Assembly (NCBI GenBank): GCA_009377495.1
Contig: WHTZ01000016.1
Span: forward strand, 40,147 to 104,146
Direction: 5' to 3'
Length of the DNA stretch: 64,000 nt
Origin: Luteitalea sp.
GTDB lineage: Bacteria; Acidobacteriota; Vicinamibacteria; Vicinamibacterales; Vicinamibacteraceae
The notes beneath the pieces are model-generated. The model was not told where the DNA came from. It was given only the letters and a program-made list of their open reading frames with translations, and did no database searches. This document shows, piece by piece, positions 42,676-52,375 of the stretch. The position numbers and the translations under genes are program-made. Every line of letters starts with the position of its first letter. Position 1 is the stretch's first letter.

Positions 42676-45126
42676 ATGCAAACCTTCTTCTCCACGACGG
42701 TGGTTGCCGTCCTCGCGCTCGTGAGCGTACCGCCAACGATGGCGCAGACGAAGGTTGGCGACGTCGTGCCGTACGCGAGCGAGAGCCCGCACCCATACCC
42801 GGCTGGCGCGGGCGGTGACACCGTCGTGTGGCGTGAGGTGGTGCGTGCACCCGGCGCGACGTTCATCCGTGTGCACTTCGTCGATCTAGAGCTGGGCAGC
42901 GGTGATGCGCTGACGGTCTCGAGCCCAGACGGGTTCCAGATGTGGACGCTGACGGGTCGAGGTCCGCGCGGATCCGGGGACGCATGGTCGTTTGCGCTCG
43001 ACGGCGATACGGCCGTTGTGCGGATTCACGGCGGACGGTCTCCGGCGTTTGGCTATCGCATCACCGAGGTGGTCCACGGGACCAGATCGCCAGTAGCCCC
43101 GCTCGAACGCCAGCCGGAAACCGTGTGCGGCAGCGATGGTCGCGAGTCCGTCGCGTGCCACATGAGCGAGCCCGACATTTCGCAGGCGCAGCAGCCCGTC
43201 GCCCGCTTGCTCTACCAGAGCGCTGGCGAGGCGTTGGTCTGTAGCGGAGCGCTCGTCCGCGGCGCGGTCGACAGCCTCTTGCTCACGAACAATCACTGTC
43301 TGCCGTCACAGGCTGAAGTCGACACGCTCCAGGCAACGTTCGGTCACCAGCTCAGCGCGTGCCGCGGCGGTCACCTCGCTGCCGGTGCGGTGTATGGGGG
43401 CGACCTGCTCGTCACGACGAGCCCGAGCCTCGATTACTCACTCGCGACGCTGGACGGGAGCCCGGAAACCGTGTGGGGTGAATTGATCCCGACGGCGACC
43501 GACGCGGAGATTGGCACGCCGTTCTGGCTGATACAGCACCCGGGTGGCGGGCCCAAGGAGATTGGCTACTGGGAAGACGCGGCGCAAACGACGCGCTGCA
43601 GCGTGGACACGACAGCGGTGACCATCGACACGTTCACACCCGGAAGCCAAATGGAGTACGGGTGCGACAGCCTCGGCGGCTCGTCCGGCTCACCCGTGAT
43701 CAGCGCAGAAAGCGGGCACGTCGTGGGTCTCCATCACCTCGGCGCTCTGCCACCACCGTCCGCGTGTCTCAACGCCGCAACGATGATGCGCTTCATCTGC
43801 GAGGACGCGGGGACGTTCCTCGGATGCGACCAGGCAACCGTCGGTCACCGCCGCTACTTCGCTGAAGGTGCCGAAGGCTTTTTCCAAACGTTCGCTGGTG
43901 TCTTCAATCCAGACCCTGCCTCGTCCGCCTTCGTCTCCGTGGAGGCGCTGGCTGAAAACGGCGGCGCGGGTCGGTCGTCATTCTGGCTCGGTCCTCGTCA
44001 GAACCGGATCGTGCGGCTCCGCGAGCTCGTCGGCGACACCGCCGCTGCAAGCGTCGTCACGTCGAACCTCCCGGTCGTGACGGATCGGTACATGCGTTGG
44101 GGCACGCCGTATCTGTACGGCAGCTCGATGGAACGCGGTCTCACCGAGCCGAGCACACGCTGGTTCTTCGCTGAGGGTGCCACTGGTCCCTTTCGCCTGT
44201 TCTACCTGTTCGAAAACCCGTCGGCTCGAGAGGCCAGCGTCACGGTCACCTACCTCCGCGAGAGGGGTGGGCCCGTGCAGCGCACCTACTCTGTAGCGCC
44301 GTTCAGTCGCTACACCGTGTACGTCAACGCCGAGCGTGGCCTGGAGGCAGCCAACGCCTCGACCCAGATCACGTCGACGGTTCCCATCGTGGCTGAACGG
44401 TCCATGTACCTGGACAGCGGTGGATTGGTGTTTGGATCGGGGACGACGGGCTCCGGAGCAACAGCGCTGTCGTCCACATGGTATTTCGCCGAGGGGGCAA
44501 CGGGCTTCTTTGACGAGTTCATCCTGTTCGGCAACGTGGGCTCGAGCCCGATTGACGTCACGGCCCAGTACCTGCTGCCGAACGGCGGCGCGATCGAGAA
44601 GGTGTACACCGTCGCTGGAGAGACCCGCCGCACGGTGTGGGTCAACGCTGAGGATGCTCGGCTTGCCGACACGGCCGTCGCAGTCAACCTTTCGGCAACG
44701 GCGCCTTTCATTGCCGAGCGCGCGATGTGGTGGCCGCACAACGGCACGTGGCGGGAGGGTCACGTGTCGCTCGGCTCGACGGAAACCGGCACGGTGTGGG
44801 CAGTCGCCTACGCCGGGCGAAATTGCGACGACGACGATTCGTTCGTGCTGATCTCGAATGGCAGCTCCACACCGGGACGCGTACGCGTGAGCGCGTATTT
44901 CGTGGCCGGTGAGCCGACGGCCAAAGAGTTCGATCTGGCCGGCGACGCGCGGCTCACCGTGAGTGCCGCGCAGGATCTAGGCATTGGCTGCGGGTCCGAG
45001 TACAGCGTGCTCGTCGAGAGCCTCGGCTCGTCACCCGTACCGATCGCGGTGGAGACGTCCAGATACTTCTTCAGTGGCCAGCCGTTCGAGGGAGGCGCCG
45101 CCGCTCACGCCACCAAAGTGCGCTGA
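42676..45126 (+). CDS. secreted trypsin-like serine protease with C-terminal repeats
   Basis: 816 residues from the ATG at 42676, which has AGGAGG nine bases upstream; the frame is open back to 42550 through repeats. A signal peptide (FFSTTVVAVLALVSVPPTMAQ) and a ~120-residue beta domain lead to a protease of the lysyl-endopeptidase-like S1 type: His near 202 in LLLTNNHCL, Asp near 252 in SLDYSLATL, Ser near 336 in LGGSSGSPVIS, with several Cys for disulfides. Four ~100-residue modules follow, beginning RRYFAEGAEGFF (393), TRWFFAEGATGPF (494), STWYFAEGATGFF (600) and a divergent one near 706. They resemble DUF5719-type beta repeats for surface or matrix attachment. Confidence 0.88.
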   Translation: MQTFFSTTVVAVLALVSVPPTMAQTKVGDVVPYASESPHPYPAGAGGDTVVWREVVRAPGATFIRVHFVDLELGSGDALTVSSPDGFQMWTLTGRGPRGSGDAWSFALDGDTAVVRIHGGRSPAFGYRITEVVHGTRSPVAPLERQPETVCGSDGRESVACHMSEPDISQAQQPVARLLYQSAGEALVCSGALVRGAVDSLLLTNNHCLPSQAEVDTLQATFGHQLSACRGGHLAAGAVYGGDLLVTTSPSLDYSLATLDGSPETVWGELIPTATDAEIGTPFWLIQHPGGGPKEIGYWEDAAQTTRCSVDTTAVTIDTFTPGSQMEYGCDSLGGSSGSPVISAESGHVVGLHHLGALPPPSACLNAATMMRFICEDAGTFLGCDQATVGHRRYFAEGAEGFFQTFAGVFNPDPASSAFVSVEALAENGGAGRSSFWLGPRQNRIVRLRELVGDTAAASVVTSNLPVVTDRYMRWGTPYLYGSSMERGLTEPSTRWFFAEGATGPFRLFYLFENPSAREASVTVTYLRERGGPVQRTYSVAPFSRYTVYVNAERGLEAANASTQITSTVPIVAERSMYLDSGGLVFGSGTTGSGATALSSTWYFAEGATGFFDEFILFGNVGSSPIDVTAQYLLPNGGAIEKVYTVAGETRRTVWVNAEDARLADTAVAVNLSATAPFIAERAMWWPHNGTWREGHVSLGSTETGTVWAVAYAGRNCDDDDSFVLISNGSSTPGRVRVSAYFVAGEPTAKEFDLAGDARLTVSAAQDLGIGCGSEYSVLVESLGSSPVPIAVETSRYFFSGQPFEGGAAAHATKVR

Positions 45127-45141
45127 TTTGGTGACGGGACA

Positions 45142-45312
45142 GTAGCGAAGCTCCGCCTCAAACCGCCGAGCCAAGCCGCAGCGCCGTGCCGGCGGATCTT
45201 CGCTACTAGAGGCGCGACCGCCTCCGGCGGCCGCGCCTAAGACAGATCCTAGGGCCGGACGCAGAAAAAACTTGCATCATGTGTCACGAGTCCGGCCTTA
45301 GGATCTGTCTAG
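45142..45312 (-). repeat. three-hairpin dispersed repeat, copy C (inverted, diverged)
   Basis: In reverse orientation relative to copies A and B, it begins GTAGCGAAGCTCCGCCTCAA and ends GGCCTTAGGATCTGTCTAG, one base before the ATG of the amidase gene. The same three stems can form although the arms differ: for example AGACAGATCCTA pairs with TAGGATCTGTCT where copy A has GACATCTTCTA with TAGAAGCTGTC. Changes on both arms keep pairing, which suggests the structure is maintained. Confidence 0.85.
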
Positions 45313-45313
45313 C

Positions 45314-46714
45314 ATGACGACCCGAGACGTCGACCTCGATGACTTGACCGTCGCCGCGGCGGTCGCGCGGTTGGCAGACCGGTCGCTCCGCGCGTCGGAT
45401 CTCCTCGACGCGTGCCTGGCGCGCCTGCACGCGTTGAGCGGCTCCTTGAACGCCTTCATCACGGTGACAGAAGATGAAGCGCGGCGTGCCGCCGCAGCCG
45501 CCGACGTCGCGCGGGTCGCCGGGCGGTCGCAGGGGCCGCTGCATGGCATCCCGATCGCGCTGAAAGATCTGATCGACCAGCAGGGCGTGCGCACCACCGC
45601 GGCTTCTCGTGTGCGCGACGAAGCGCCGCTAGCCGCCACGGATGCCGCCGTGACGGCACGCTTGCGCGCCGCGGGCGCGGTGCTCGTGGGCAAGTGCAAC
45701 CTGCACGAGTTCGCGTTCGGTTCCACCAACCAGGATTCCGCCTTCGGCCCCGTCCGTCACCCGTCCGATCCGACGCGTCTGGCCGGTGGGTCGAGTGGTG
45801 GCTCGGCGGTCGCCGTGGCCACCGGAATGGCGCTCGCGGCCCTAGGATCCGATACGGGCGGCTCCGTTCGCATTCCCGCGGCGGCCTGCGGAATCGTGGG
45901 CCTCAAGCCCGCCTTTGGTGAGGTGCCGCTCGACGGCGTTGTGCCCTTGAGCGTCTCGCTCGATCATATCGGCCCACTGTGCCGCACCGCCGAGGACGCC
46001 TGGCTCCTGCACACCGTGCTCGCGGCCGTTCCTGCCGACCACGCCGCACCACCGCCGCCGCGGACGCTGTCGTTGCTCCGGGCGCGGGTGCTGCGGGGCT
46101 ACTTCCTCGATTTGCTCGAAGACGACGTGCGCGAGCGCTTCGAGTCGGCTGTACGCCAGCTTGCTGACCGCGGCGCGCGCATCCATGAAGGCAGGATTGC
46201 CCATGCCGATGAGATCGTCAGGACCTACGCGGCCATCACCGTGCCCGAGGCGGTCGCCTGGCACGCACCAACTTTGGCCACGCATGCCGACCGCTACACC
46301 GCCGTGGTGCGGGAGCGACTCGAAGCAGGCCGGCAGCTCCCCGCGGTGGAGTACCTGCAGGCGCAGGCGCGTCGGAGGGTACTGCGCCAAGAAGTGGCGC
46401 AGGCCCTGGACGACTGTGACATCCTGCTGTTGCCCACGCTGCCGTGCGTGGCGCCGCACATCGGGCAGGCGAACGTTCGATTCGGCGAGCAGGAGCTCCC
46501 CGCGCGGGTCGCTCTCCTGCGGTTGACGCAGCTCTTCAACCTCACCGGCCACCCCGCCGTGACGCTTCCCTGCGGCAACACCAAGGAGGGCTTGCCCGTT
46601 GGCTTGCAGATAGCTGGCCGAGACACGCGTGAGCTCATCGGATGGGCGAGGGGAATCGAGAGGGAGGTGGAAAGCTCGAAAATCGTCATCGCCGCCTGGA
46701 ATGCGCGCCGATAG
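45314..46714 (+). CDS. amidase of the GatA/AtzF type
   Basis: 466 residues of the amidase-signature family. The Ser-Ser-Lys triad is visible: Lys in GIPIALKDLID, the cis-Ser in LGSDTGGSVRIPAAACG and the nucleophile Ser region in LAGGSSGGSAVAVATG. NLHEFAFGSTNQDSAFGPVRHP and IVGLKPAFGEVPLDGVVPLS also match. No gatB or gatC is near, and the C-terminal part is short for GatA, so it is more likely a stand-alone amidase. No ribosome site is seen because repeat copy C abuts the start codon. Confidence 0.85.
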   Translation: MTTRDVDLDDLTVAAAVARLADRSLRASDLLDACLARLHALSGSLNAFITVTEDEARRAAAAADVARVAGRSQGPLHGIPIALKDLIDQQGVRTTAASRVRDEAPLAATDAAVTARLRAAGAVLVGKCNLHEFAFGSTNQDSAFGPVRHPSDPTRLAGGSSGGSAVAVATGMALAALGSDTGGSVRIPAAACGIVGLKPAFGEVPLDGVVPLSVSLDHIGPLCRTAEDAWLLHTVLAAVPADHAAPPPPRTLSLLRARVLRGYFLDLLEDDVRERFESAVRQLADRGARIHEGRIAHADEIVRTYAAITVPEAVAWHAPTLATHADRYTAVVRERLEAGRQLPAVEYLQAQARRRVLRQEVAQALDDCDILLLPTLPCVAPHIGQANVRFGEQELPARVALLRLTQLFNLTGHPAVTLPCGNTKEGLPVGLQIAGRDTRELIGWARGIEREVESSKIVIAAWNARR

Positions 46715-46785
46715 ACCTCGAGCTCGCGATGTGAACGAATCCTCACGCCCTACCTCACCTTGTCACCTTGCACTGACCGTGCCAC

Positions 46786-47799
46786 ATGATCACGCGGCTG
46801 TTTCACCATTGGGAGCGCAGGCTCCACAGAGTTACCCCGGATCGCATCGTCCGGCCTTTCGAGTGGGGCCTCGAGTGGTTGCCGCCGGCCGCGCGTCGTG
46901 GTGAAGGTTCGCCGGCCGCCGTCATTGGGGCGTATGCGAGGACCGCCGTGGCCGAGAGCGAAGCCTTCTACGCGGCGACGCCCGCGCCGCACTATGCGCT
47001 CGACGCGCAAAACCATCTCACGTTCGAGAGCGCCGCCGCCACGCCACACCCCGTCAACAACATCGTGCACGCGCGATATTTTCCGGCCGTTGCTCGGACG
47101 CGGCCGCGCGCGGTGCTGGTGCTGCCGCACTGGAACGCCGATGAGACAGGATACGTTGGCCTGTGCCAGATACTGGCACGATTTGGCGTGAGCGCGCTGC
47201 GGCTGACCTTGCCCTACCACGAGCGGCGCATGCCGTCGGAGCTTCACCGTGCCGACTACATCGTGAGCGCCAACGTAGGTCGCACGCTCATGGTGAACCG
47301 ACAGGCGGTGGTCGATGCACGTCGTGCCATCTGGTGGCTCGCCAATCGCGGTTACGACGCGGTCGGCATTCTCGGCACGAGCCTCGGCTCCTGCCTCTCA
47401 ATGCTCACCGCGTGTCACGAGCCGCTCGTCCGCGCTGCGGCGCTCAACCACGTGTCGCCCTTCTTCGCGGACGTCGTGTGGGAGGGGCTCTCCACGGTGC
47501 ACGTGCGGGCCGGCTTGGATGGACACATCCATCTGCCGACGCTACGGCGGCTCTGGCTGCCGATCAGCCCGCAGCCGTTCGTCGATCGGATTCGCGATAC
47601 GCGCACCCTGCTCGTCTACGCGCGGTACGATCTGACATTCCCGCTGCACCTGTCACGCGAGCTGGTTCACGAATTCCGCGCCCGCGCCATCCCACATCAG
47701 GTCGTCGCCCTGCCGTGCGGCCACTACAGCACGGGCATGACGCCGTTCAAGTATCTGGACGGGTATGTGCTGACGAAGTTTCTGCTGAAAGCGCTGTAG
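46786..47799 (+). CDS. alpha/beta hydrolase (ABHD18/DUF2048-like)
   Basis: 337 residues. The core RAVLVLPHWNADETGYVGLCQILARFGVSALRLTLPYHERRMP, the nucleophile elbow in AVGILGTSLGSCLSMLTA (Gly-Thr-Ser-Leu-Gly), TLLVYARYDLTFPLHLSREL for the Asp and LPCGHYSTGM for the His together give a full hydrolase triad. The best resemblance is to the poorly characterised ABHD18/DUF2048 group. Substrate unknown. It starts 71 bases after the amidase and may be cotranscribed with it. Confidence 0.75.
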   Translation: MITRLFHHWERRLHRVTPDRIVRPFEWGLEWLPPAARRGEGSPAAVIGAYARTAVAESEAFYAATPAPHYALDAQNHLTFESAAATPHPVNNIVHARYFPAVARTRPRAVLVLPHWNADETGYVGLCQILARFGVSALRLTLPYHERRMPSELHRADYIVSANVGRTLMVNRQAVVDARRAIWWLANRGYDAVGILGTSLGSCLSMLTACHEPLVRAAALNHVSPFFADVVWEGLSTVHVRAGLDGHIHLPTLRRLWLPISPQPFVDRIRDTRTLLVYARYDLTFPLHLSRELVHEFRARAIPHQVVALPCGHYSTGMTPFKYLDGYVLTKFLLKAL

Positions 47800-47828
47800 A
47801 TCGACCGAAACGATGGCACACCGCGGAT

Positions 47829-47938
47829 GGCGCGGCTAAAGCCGCGCCCTACTTAGGGGTGCCGGCGCATCGATCGTAGGGCGCCCCTTGCCGGGGTCCC
47901 CACGCGGGCAGCCCGCGTGGGGTGGCTTTTGGGGCGCC
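47829..47938. repeat. cluster of REP-like palindromes
   Basis: GGCGCGGCTAAAGCCGCGCC with a CTAC tail (47829-47852) faces a reverse arm GTAGGGCGCCCC (47876-47887). The latter's GGCGCCCC also pairs with GGGGCGCC at 47931-47938, enclosing a perfect 12-bp hairpin CCCCACGCGGGC/GCCCGCGTGGGG (47898-47922). The cluster lies between two convergent genes, a typical place for BIME-like elements. Confidence 0.75.
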
Positions 47939-47947
47939 GCGCCGGAG

Positions 47948-48151
47948 CTAGAGGTATTCCAGCAGAGACCGCATGGCGTCGTAAAGGACCTGCGCAAGCG
48001 CGCGCGCCAACGGCGACACGTCACCCTTCGCGACGGAATCGGCCACCGTCACCGGATCGGTAAGGACCAGCCAGATCGTAGCGCCTGCGACCGCCACAGC
48101 CAGCAGCGCGAGGACGGAAAATAAACTGATGCCCAGCTTGGCCAGGCTCAT
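47948..48151 (-). CDS. small membrane protein of unknown function
   Basis: 67 residues from the ATG at 48151 with GAGGG eight bases upstream; the open frame extends to 48409 but its upstream part is Arg-rich and without similarity. The protein has one membrane helix (LGISLFSVLALLAVAVAGATIWLVL) and a helical tail (VAKGDVSPLARALAQVLYDAMRSLLEYL). I do not recognise a family. Confidence 0.5.
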   Translation of the reverse strand: MSLAKLGISLFSVLALLAVAVAGATIWLVLTDPVTVADSVAKGDVSPLARALAQVLYDAMRSLLEYL

Positions 48152-48452
48152 GGGGCGACCCTCGGGGCGATCCGGTCGAGCGACGTACACGACCAGGGAA
48201 ACGCCGGCAGGGAGGACAGCCGGCAAAAAAGCAGTGTACCCCAGCCAGTTACCAATCGTTTGACGAAACGACGACGCGGCCGGTTCGGCTGTCGCACAAC
48301 CGAGGACGACTTGCCAACGATGTGTCCGGATCTGAGACCGCCGGCGGCGTCTGGCTGCTTCGGCGAGGGCAAAGGCGCTCTGATAACCAAATACGCGCTG
48401 CGGGCGCATCGGTTATCCCCGATGCGGCCCGATGCGGGCGGTATCTGCTGAG

Positions 48453-49820
48453 CTAGAATGGCGGCGCGAGGACCGGCTCGCCGAGGCCGAGCTGTGCGAG
48501 ATCACCGACGCGGTCCGGGTCGGCCACGACCGTGACGCGCATCTTCTCGGGAGCGAGATAATTGCGCGCGACGCGTGTCACCTCGTCAGCCTCGACCGCT
48601 TCGACCGACGGCACGAAGTCGTCGTACCACGAGTCGGGCAGGTCGTAAAGCGCCAGCTGTGTTGCGGCGCGCGCGATCTGTTCCGCCGTTTCGAAGCTCC
48701 GCGCAAAGCCACGCGTGAGCGAGTCGCGTGCGCGCCCGAGCTCGCGCGTGTCAACCGGCCGTGGTCCGCCGATCTGCGCAAGCTCCTGCAGGATCTCCGC
48801 GATCGACGCCGTGGTGGCGTCGGTTTGGACGCTGGTCTGGACAACGAAGGGCCCCGGCGCGCGCCAGAAGTGCACCGAGGTTCGGACGCCGTAGGTATAG
48901 CCCCTCCGCTCGCGCAGGTTCAAGTTCAAGCGGCTGACAAACGTGCCACCGACCGCAGCGTTGGTCACGATGAGCGAGTGATAGTCGCGCGTCGTGCGGT
49001 CTGCGGTCAACGTCCCCACACGCAAGTCGGACTGCGCCGCGCCGGGGCGCGGCACGATGACGAGGCGGGCGCACGCCTGCTCGTCAACGACGCGTGGCGC
49101 GGTCCACGCGTCGCGCCCGTTTGTATCGCCTTCGGTGAAGGTGGCGGGCAGCACGCGGGTCGCCGCATCCAGCAGGGCGTCATGCGGATGATCGCCAACC
49201 AGCACGAGCGTTGGCGCCACGCCCAGCAACCGCTCGCGGTGGAAGCCGCGGAGCTCCTCCTGGTCAATGCGTGCGAGGGTATCCTCGGTGCCTAGCGGTG
49301 GTTGGCCGTACGGATGACTGCCGTAGAGCTGCTTGTAGAACGCGCGATCCGCGAGCGCGCCCGGGACACTGCGCATCTGCCTGACCCGGCTCACGCGCAG
49401 CGTGCGCACGCGAGCAATCTCGCCCGATTCGAGGTTCGGCTGGCACACGATCTCGCCGAGCGCCGCGAGGGCGTCGAATGCAGTCCGCGCTAAAGAGACA
49501 AGCGTCAGCACGGTGGCATCCACACCGACCTCGGTATCGAGCTGCGCGCCCATTCGTGCGAGCCGCTCGTTCACGTCGAGCATCGTCCGCCCGGCGCTAC
49601 CCTCGTCCAACAGATCTGCCACAAACGCCGCGAGGCCGGCCCGATCCGCCGGATCAGCCGCCGAGCCCACCGGGATCATCCAGACCAGCACGACTACGGC
49701 CTGGTCGCGATGCGCGACGGTCCAGATGCGCGTGGCCCCACAGCGGTGCTTGTTGGGCATCGGGAAGCGAACCGCGGCCGGGCGTGCTGGTCGCGGCATC
49801 TGCGATCGATCGATGCTCAC
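48453..49820 (-). CDS. M16-family peptidase homologue, non-catalytic subunit
   Basis: 455 residues from the GTG at 49820, which overlaps the stop of the preceding M16 gene by four bases (GTGA). It has the M16 fold (DPADRAGLAAFVADLLDEGSAGRTMLDVNERLARMGAQLDTEVGVDATVLTLVSLARTAFDAL and RGYTYGVRTSVHFWRAPGPFVVQTSVQTDAT) but lacks the zinc motif HxxEH, so it is the structural partner. The R-Y motif (RERRGYTYG) typical of the second subunit is present. With the catalytic subunit it should form a heterodimeric, mitochondrial-processing-peptidase-like protease. Confidence 0.88.
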   Translation of the reverse strand: MSIDRSQMPRPARPAAVRFPMPNKHRCGATRIWTVAHRDQAVVVLVWMIPVGSAADPADRAGLAAFVADLLDEGSAGRTMLDVNERLARMGAQLDTEVGVDATVLTLVSLARTAFDALAALGEIVCQPNLESGEIARVRTLRVSRVRQMRSVPGALADRAFYKQLYGSHPYGQPPLGTEDTLARIDQEELRGFHRERLLGVAPTLVLVGDHPHDALLDAATRVLPATFTEGDTNGRDAWTAPRVVDEQACARLVIVPRPGAAQSDLRVGTLTADRTTRDYHSLIVTNAAVGGTFVSRLNLNLRERRGYTYGVRTSVHFWRAPGPFVVQTSVQTDATTASIAEILQELAQIGGPRPVDTRELGRARDSLTRGFARSFETAEQIARAATQLALYDLPDSWYDDFVPSVEAVEADEVTRVARNYLAPEKMRVTVVADPDRVGDLAQLGLGEPVLAPPF

Positions 49821-51118
49821 GAGACCTCCGCGACGGCAGATTCTGGTAGCGCTCGCGCGCGCTCGCCCACGGGCACGACGCTGAGCGCCACGCCTGGTAC
49901 GTCCAGCCACCGCGTCGCCGCCGCGCGCAGCGCTCCGCCGGATGCCCGCTGATAGCGTGCGAGATCCTCGCCGAAGTAGCCGGGGTTGTTGCAGTACGTG
50001 TTATAGGCGTTCAACTGATCGGACTTGCCACCGAACCCGCCAACGGTCTGAAGCCGGTAGGTGAACTCTGCTTCGACTTGCGTTCGAGCGCGCTCGAGCT
50101 CGTCGACGGCCGGCTCCTCGCGCGCACACCGCGCGATCTCCTCGCGAATGTGCGCCTCGAGCTCTGCGAGATCGCAGCCAGGTGCCGCGGTGGCCACTAC
50201 CTGAAACGTGCCCGCAAGCTGCCGAGACGACTGAACGGCCACGACATCGACAGCGATCCGGCGCTCGTATACGAGGCCGCGATATAGGCGAGAGATCTTC
50301 CCGCCGCCGAGGATCTCGGCCAGAAGGTCGAGCTCGGCATCGCCCGGCGCGAAGAAGCCGGGGCTCTGCCAGGCGAGGTACAGCCGCGGTAGCTCGACGC
50401 GGTCTTCGAGCAGCACGCGGGCTTCGGGTGTTGCGGGTATGGGTGGATGCCGCTGATCGACGAGGTCACGGCCTGGCAGATCGCCGAAATACTGCTCCGC
50501 GAGCCGCAACACCTCGTCTGTGTCGACATCGCCGGCGATCGCGAGCGAGGCGTTCCCGGGGTGGTAGTAGCGCCGAAAGAAATCGTGTACCTCGGCCAGG
50601 GTTGCCGCGTACAGGTCGGCGGGAACGCCGATCGTCGGCCAGTGATAGGGGTGCGTCGGTGGATACAGGGCCTGCGACAACGCAATGGACGCCATCCCAT
50701 AGGGCCGGTTCTCGTAGACCTGTCGGCGCTCGTTCAGCACGACCTCACGCTGGGTCTTGAACTTGTCTTCGGTGACGGCCGGCAACAAGAAGCCCATGCG
50801 ATCGGACTCGAGCCAGAGCGCGAGCTCGAGCGCGCCGGTTGGCACGACCTCCCAATAGTTGGTGCGGTCGGCGGTGGTGGAGCCATTGATCTGCCCGCCG
50901 GCTTCTTGCAATGGCGCGAAGTATTTGTCGTCGTGGTGCGCCGAGCCTTCGAACATCAGATGCTCGAAAAGATGCGCCAATCCGGTGAGGCCGGGCTGCT
51001 CGTTCTTCGACCCAACCCGATACCAGATATTGACTGCCACGATAGGCGTCCCGTGGTCTTCGTGGACGATGACGTCGAGACCGTTCGGGAGCGTGTGGTG
51101 AGTGAAGGGGATCTCCAT
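49817..51118 (-). CDS. M16-family zinc peptidase, catalytic subunit
   Basis: 433 residues. The inverted zinc motif His-x-x-Glu-His is in LAHLFEHLMFEGSAHHDD and the distal Glu in the NERRQVYENRPYGMA region; EILGGGKISRLYRGLVYERRIAVDVVAV and TGLTGLAH-type N-terminus (WYRVGSKNEQPGLTGLAHLFEH) are standard. No signal peptide, so a cytoplasmic form is likely. It starts immediately after the mrp stop and overlaps its non-catalytic partner by four bases, making a tightly coupled three-gene operon. Confidence 0.92.
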   Translation of the reverse strand: MEIPFTHHTLPNGLDVIVHEDHGTPIVAVNIWYRVGSKNEQPGLTGLAHLFEHLMFEGSAHHDDKYFAPLQEAGGQINGSTTADRTNYWEVVPTGALELALWLESDRMGFLLPAVTEDKFKTQREVVLNERRQVYENRPYGMASIALSQALYPPTHPYHWPTIGVPADLYAATLAEVHDFFRRYYHPGNASLAIAGDVDTDEVLRLAEQYFGDLPGRDLVDQRHPPIPATPEARVLLEDRVELPRLYLAWQSPGFFAPGDAELDLLAEILGGGKISRLYRGLVYERRIAVDVVAVQSSRQLAGTFQVVATAAPGCDLAELEAHIREEIARCAREEPAVDELERARTQVEAEFTYRLQTVGGFGGKSDQLNAYNTYCNNPGYFGEDLARYQRASGGALRAAATRWLDVPGVALSVVPVGERARALPESAVAEVS

Positions 51119-52195
51119 CTACACGGGCGCGAGCGGAATGGTCTTGAAGCTCGCGATGGATACTTGTGCCGCGGTTCGTTCGGCCGCGGCAAGAAACGCG
51201 CGCGTTGCAGGCGACTCCGGCTCGGCCAGCACGATCGGCACACCGGTGTCTCCGCCCACGCGAATGGGCTCGTAGAGTGGGATCTGGCCGAGGAACGGCA
51301 GCTCGAGCTCGTCCGACAACCGCTCGCCACCGCCCTTGCCGAAGATATCGCTCTCGTGCCCGCACTCGCTGCACACGAAGTGGCTCATGTTCTCAATGAG
51401 CCCAATCACCGGGATCCGGAGCTTGCGATACATGGCCACCGCCCGGCGCGTATCAGCCAGCGACACCGTCTGCGGCGTGGTCACGGCCACAGCACCCGCA
51501 ACGGGAACGGTTTGGCTGAGACTCAGCGCGACGTCCCCCGTACCGGGCGGCAGATCGATCACCAGGTAGTCCAGATTGTCCCAACGCACTTCGCGGAAGA
51601 ACTGCTGAATGATGCCGTGCAGCATCGGGCCGCGCCAAATGACGGGCGACTCGTCACTCGCGAGAAATCCCATGGAGACGACCTGCAGGTCGTACTTCTC
51701 GGCGGGCACAATCTTCTGGCCGTCGCTGGCCAGCTGCGTGCGCACGCCGAGCATAATGGGCACGTTGGGACCATAGATGTCGCCGTCCAGTATCCCCACC
51801 CGACCCCCACGCGCCGCGAGCGCGAGCGCAACGTTCACGGCCACGGTCGTCTTGCCGACGCCGCCCTTCCCGGCACCGATGGCCACGACGTTCTTCACAC
51901 CCGGCACGGGTGCTCGCCCGGCGTCCGGCGTCACGCTCCGCACGCTCGCTGTCATGGTCACATCCACGGCGTTGACACCGCGTAACTGCGCCACCGCGGC
52001 ACGCGCCTGCTCACGGAGCTGATCTTTCACGGGGCACGCGGGCGTCGTGAGCTCGATGGTGAAGGAGACGTGCTCCCCTTGGATGTGGAGCTCTTTCACG
52101 AAACCGAGGCTCACGATGTCACGGTGTAGGTCTGGATCGTGGACGACTTTCAGCGCCTCGAGCACGGCGCCTTCTGTGATTGAGGTGGATGGCAT
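51119..52195 (-). CDS. mrp: Mrp/ApbC-type iron-sulfur carrier ATPase
   Basis: 358 residues: an N-terminal MIP18/DUF59 domain (ITEGAVLEALKVVHDPDLHRDIVSLGFVKELHIQ) fused to a P-loop ATPase with deviant Walker A GKGGVGKTTVAVN, VGILDGDIYGPNVPIMLGV, VIDLPPGTGDVALSLSQTVP and the cluster-binding Cys pair in FVCSECGHESDIFGKGGGE. It delivers [4Fe-4S] clusters to apoproteins. First gene of the mrp-M16-M16 operon; start ATG 52195. Confidence 0.93.
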   Translation of the reverse strand: MPSTSITEGAVLEALKVVHDPDLHRDIVSLGFVKELHIQGEHVSFTIELTTPACPVKDQLREQARAAVAQLRGVNAVDVTMTASVRSVTPDAGRAPVPGVKNVVAIGAGKGGVGKTTVAVNVALALAARGGRVGILDGDIYGPNVPIMLGVRTQLASDGQKIVPAEKYDLQVVSMGFLASDESPVIWRGPMLHGIIQQFFREVRWDNLDYLVIDLPPGTGDVALSLSQTVPVAGAVAVTTPQTVSLADTRRAVAMYRKLRIPVIGLIENMSHFVCSECGHESDIFGKGGGERLSDELELPFLGQIPLYEPIRVGGDTGVPIVLAEPESPATRAFLAAAERTAAQVSIASFKTIPLAPV

Positions 52196-52375
52196 GATGA
52201 CGTCTCGCGGTCGACCTCGCGGAGGTGCGACGGCTCGTGGGCAGCGCCTGCCCCATGGCGGGAGCGATCCTATAGCGCAGAACGCGCCCTTTCACTGATC
52301 TTACCGCAGCGGCGGGGTTGAGGTCAGCGCACGAACGGGCCCAGAACAAGAACGAAGGAGCTCGCAGCGTGGAGA

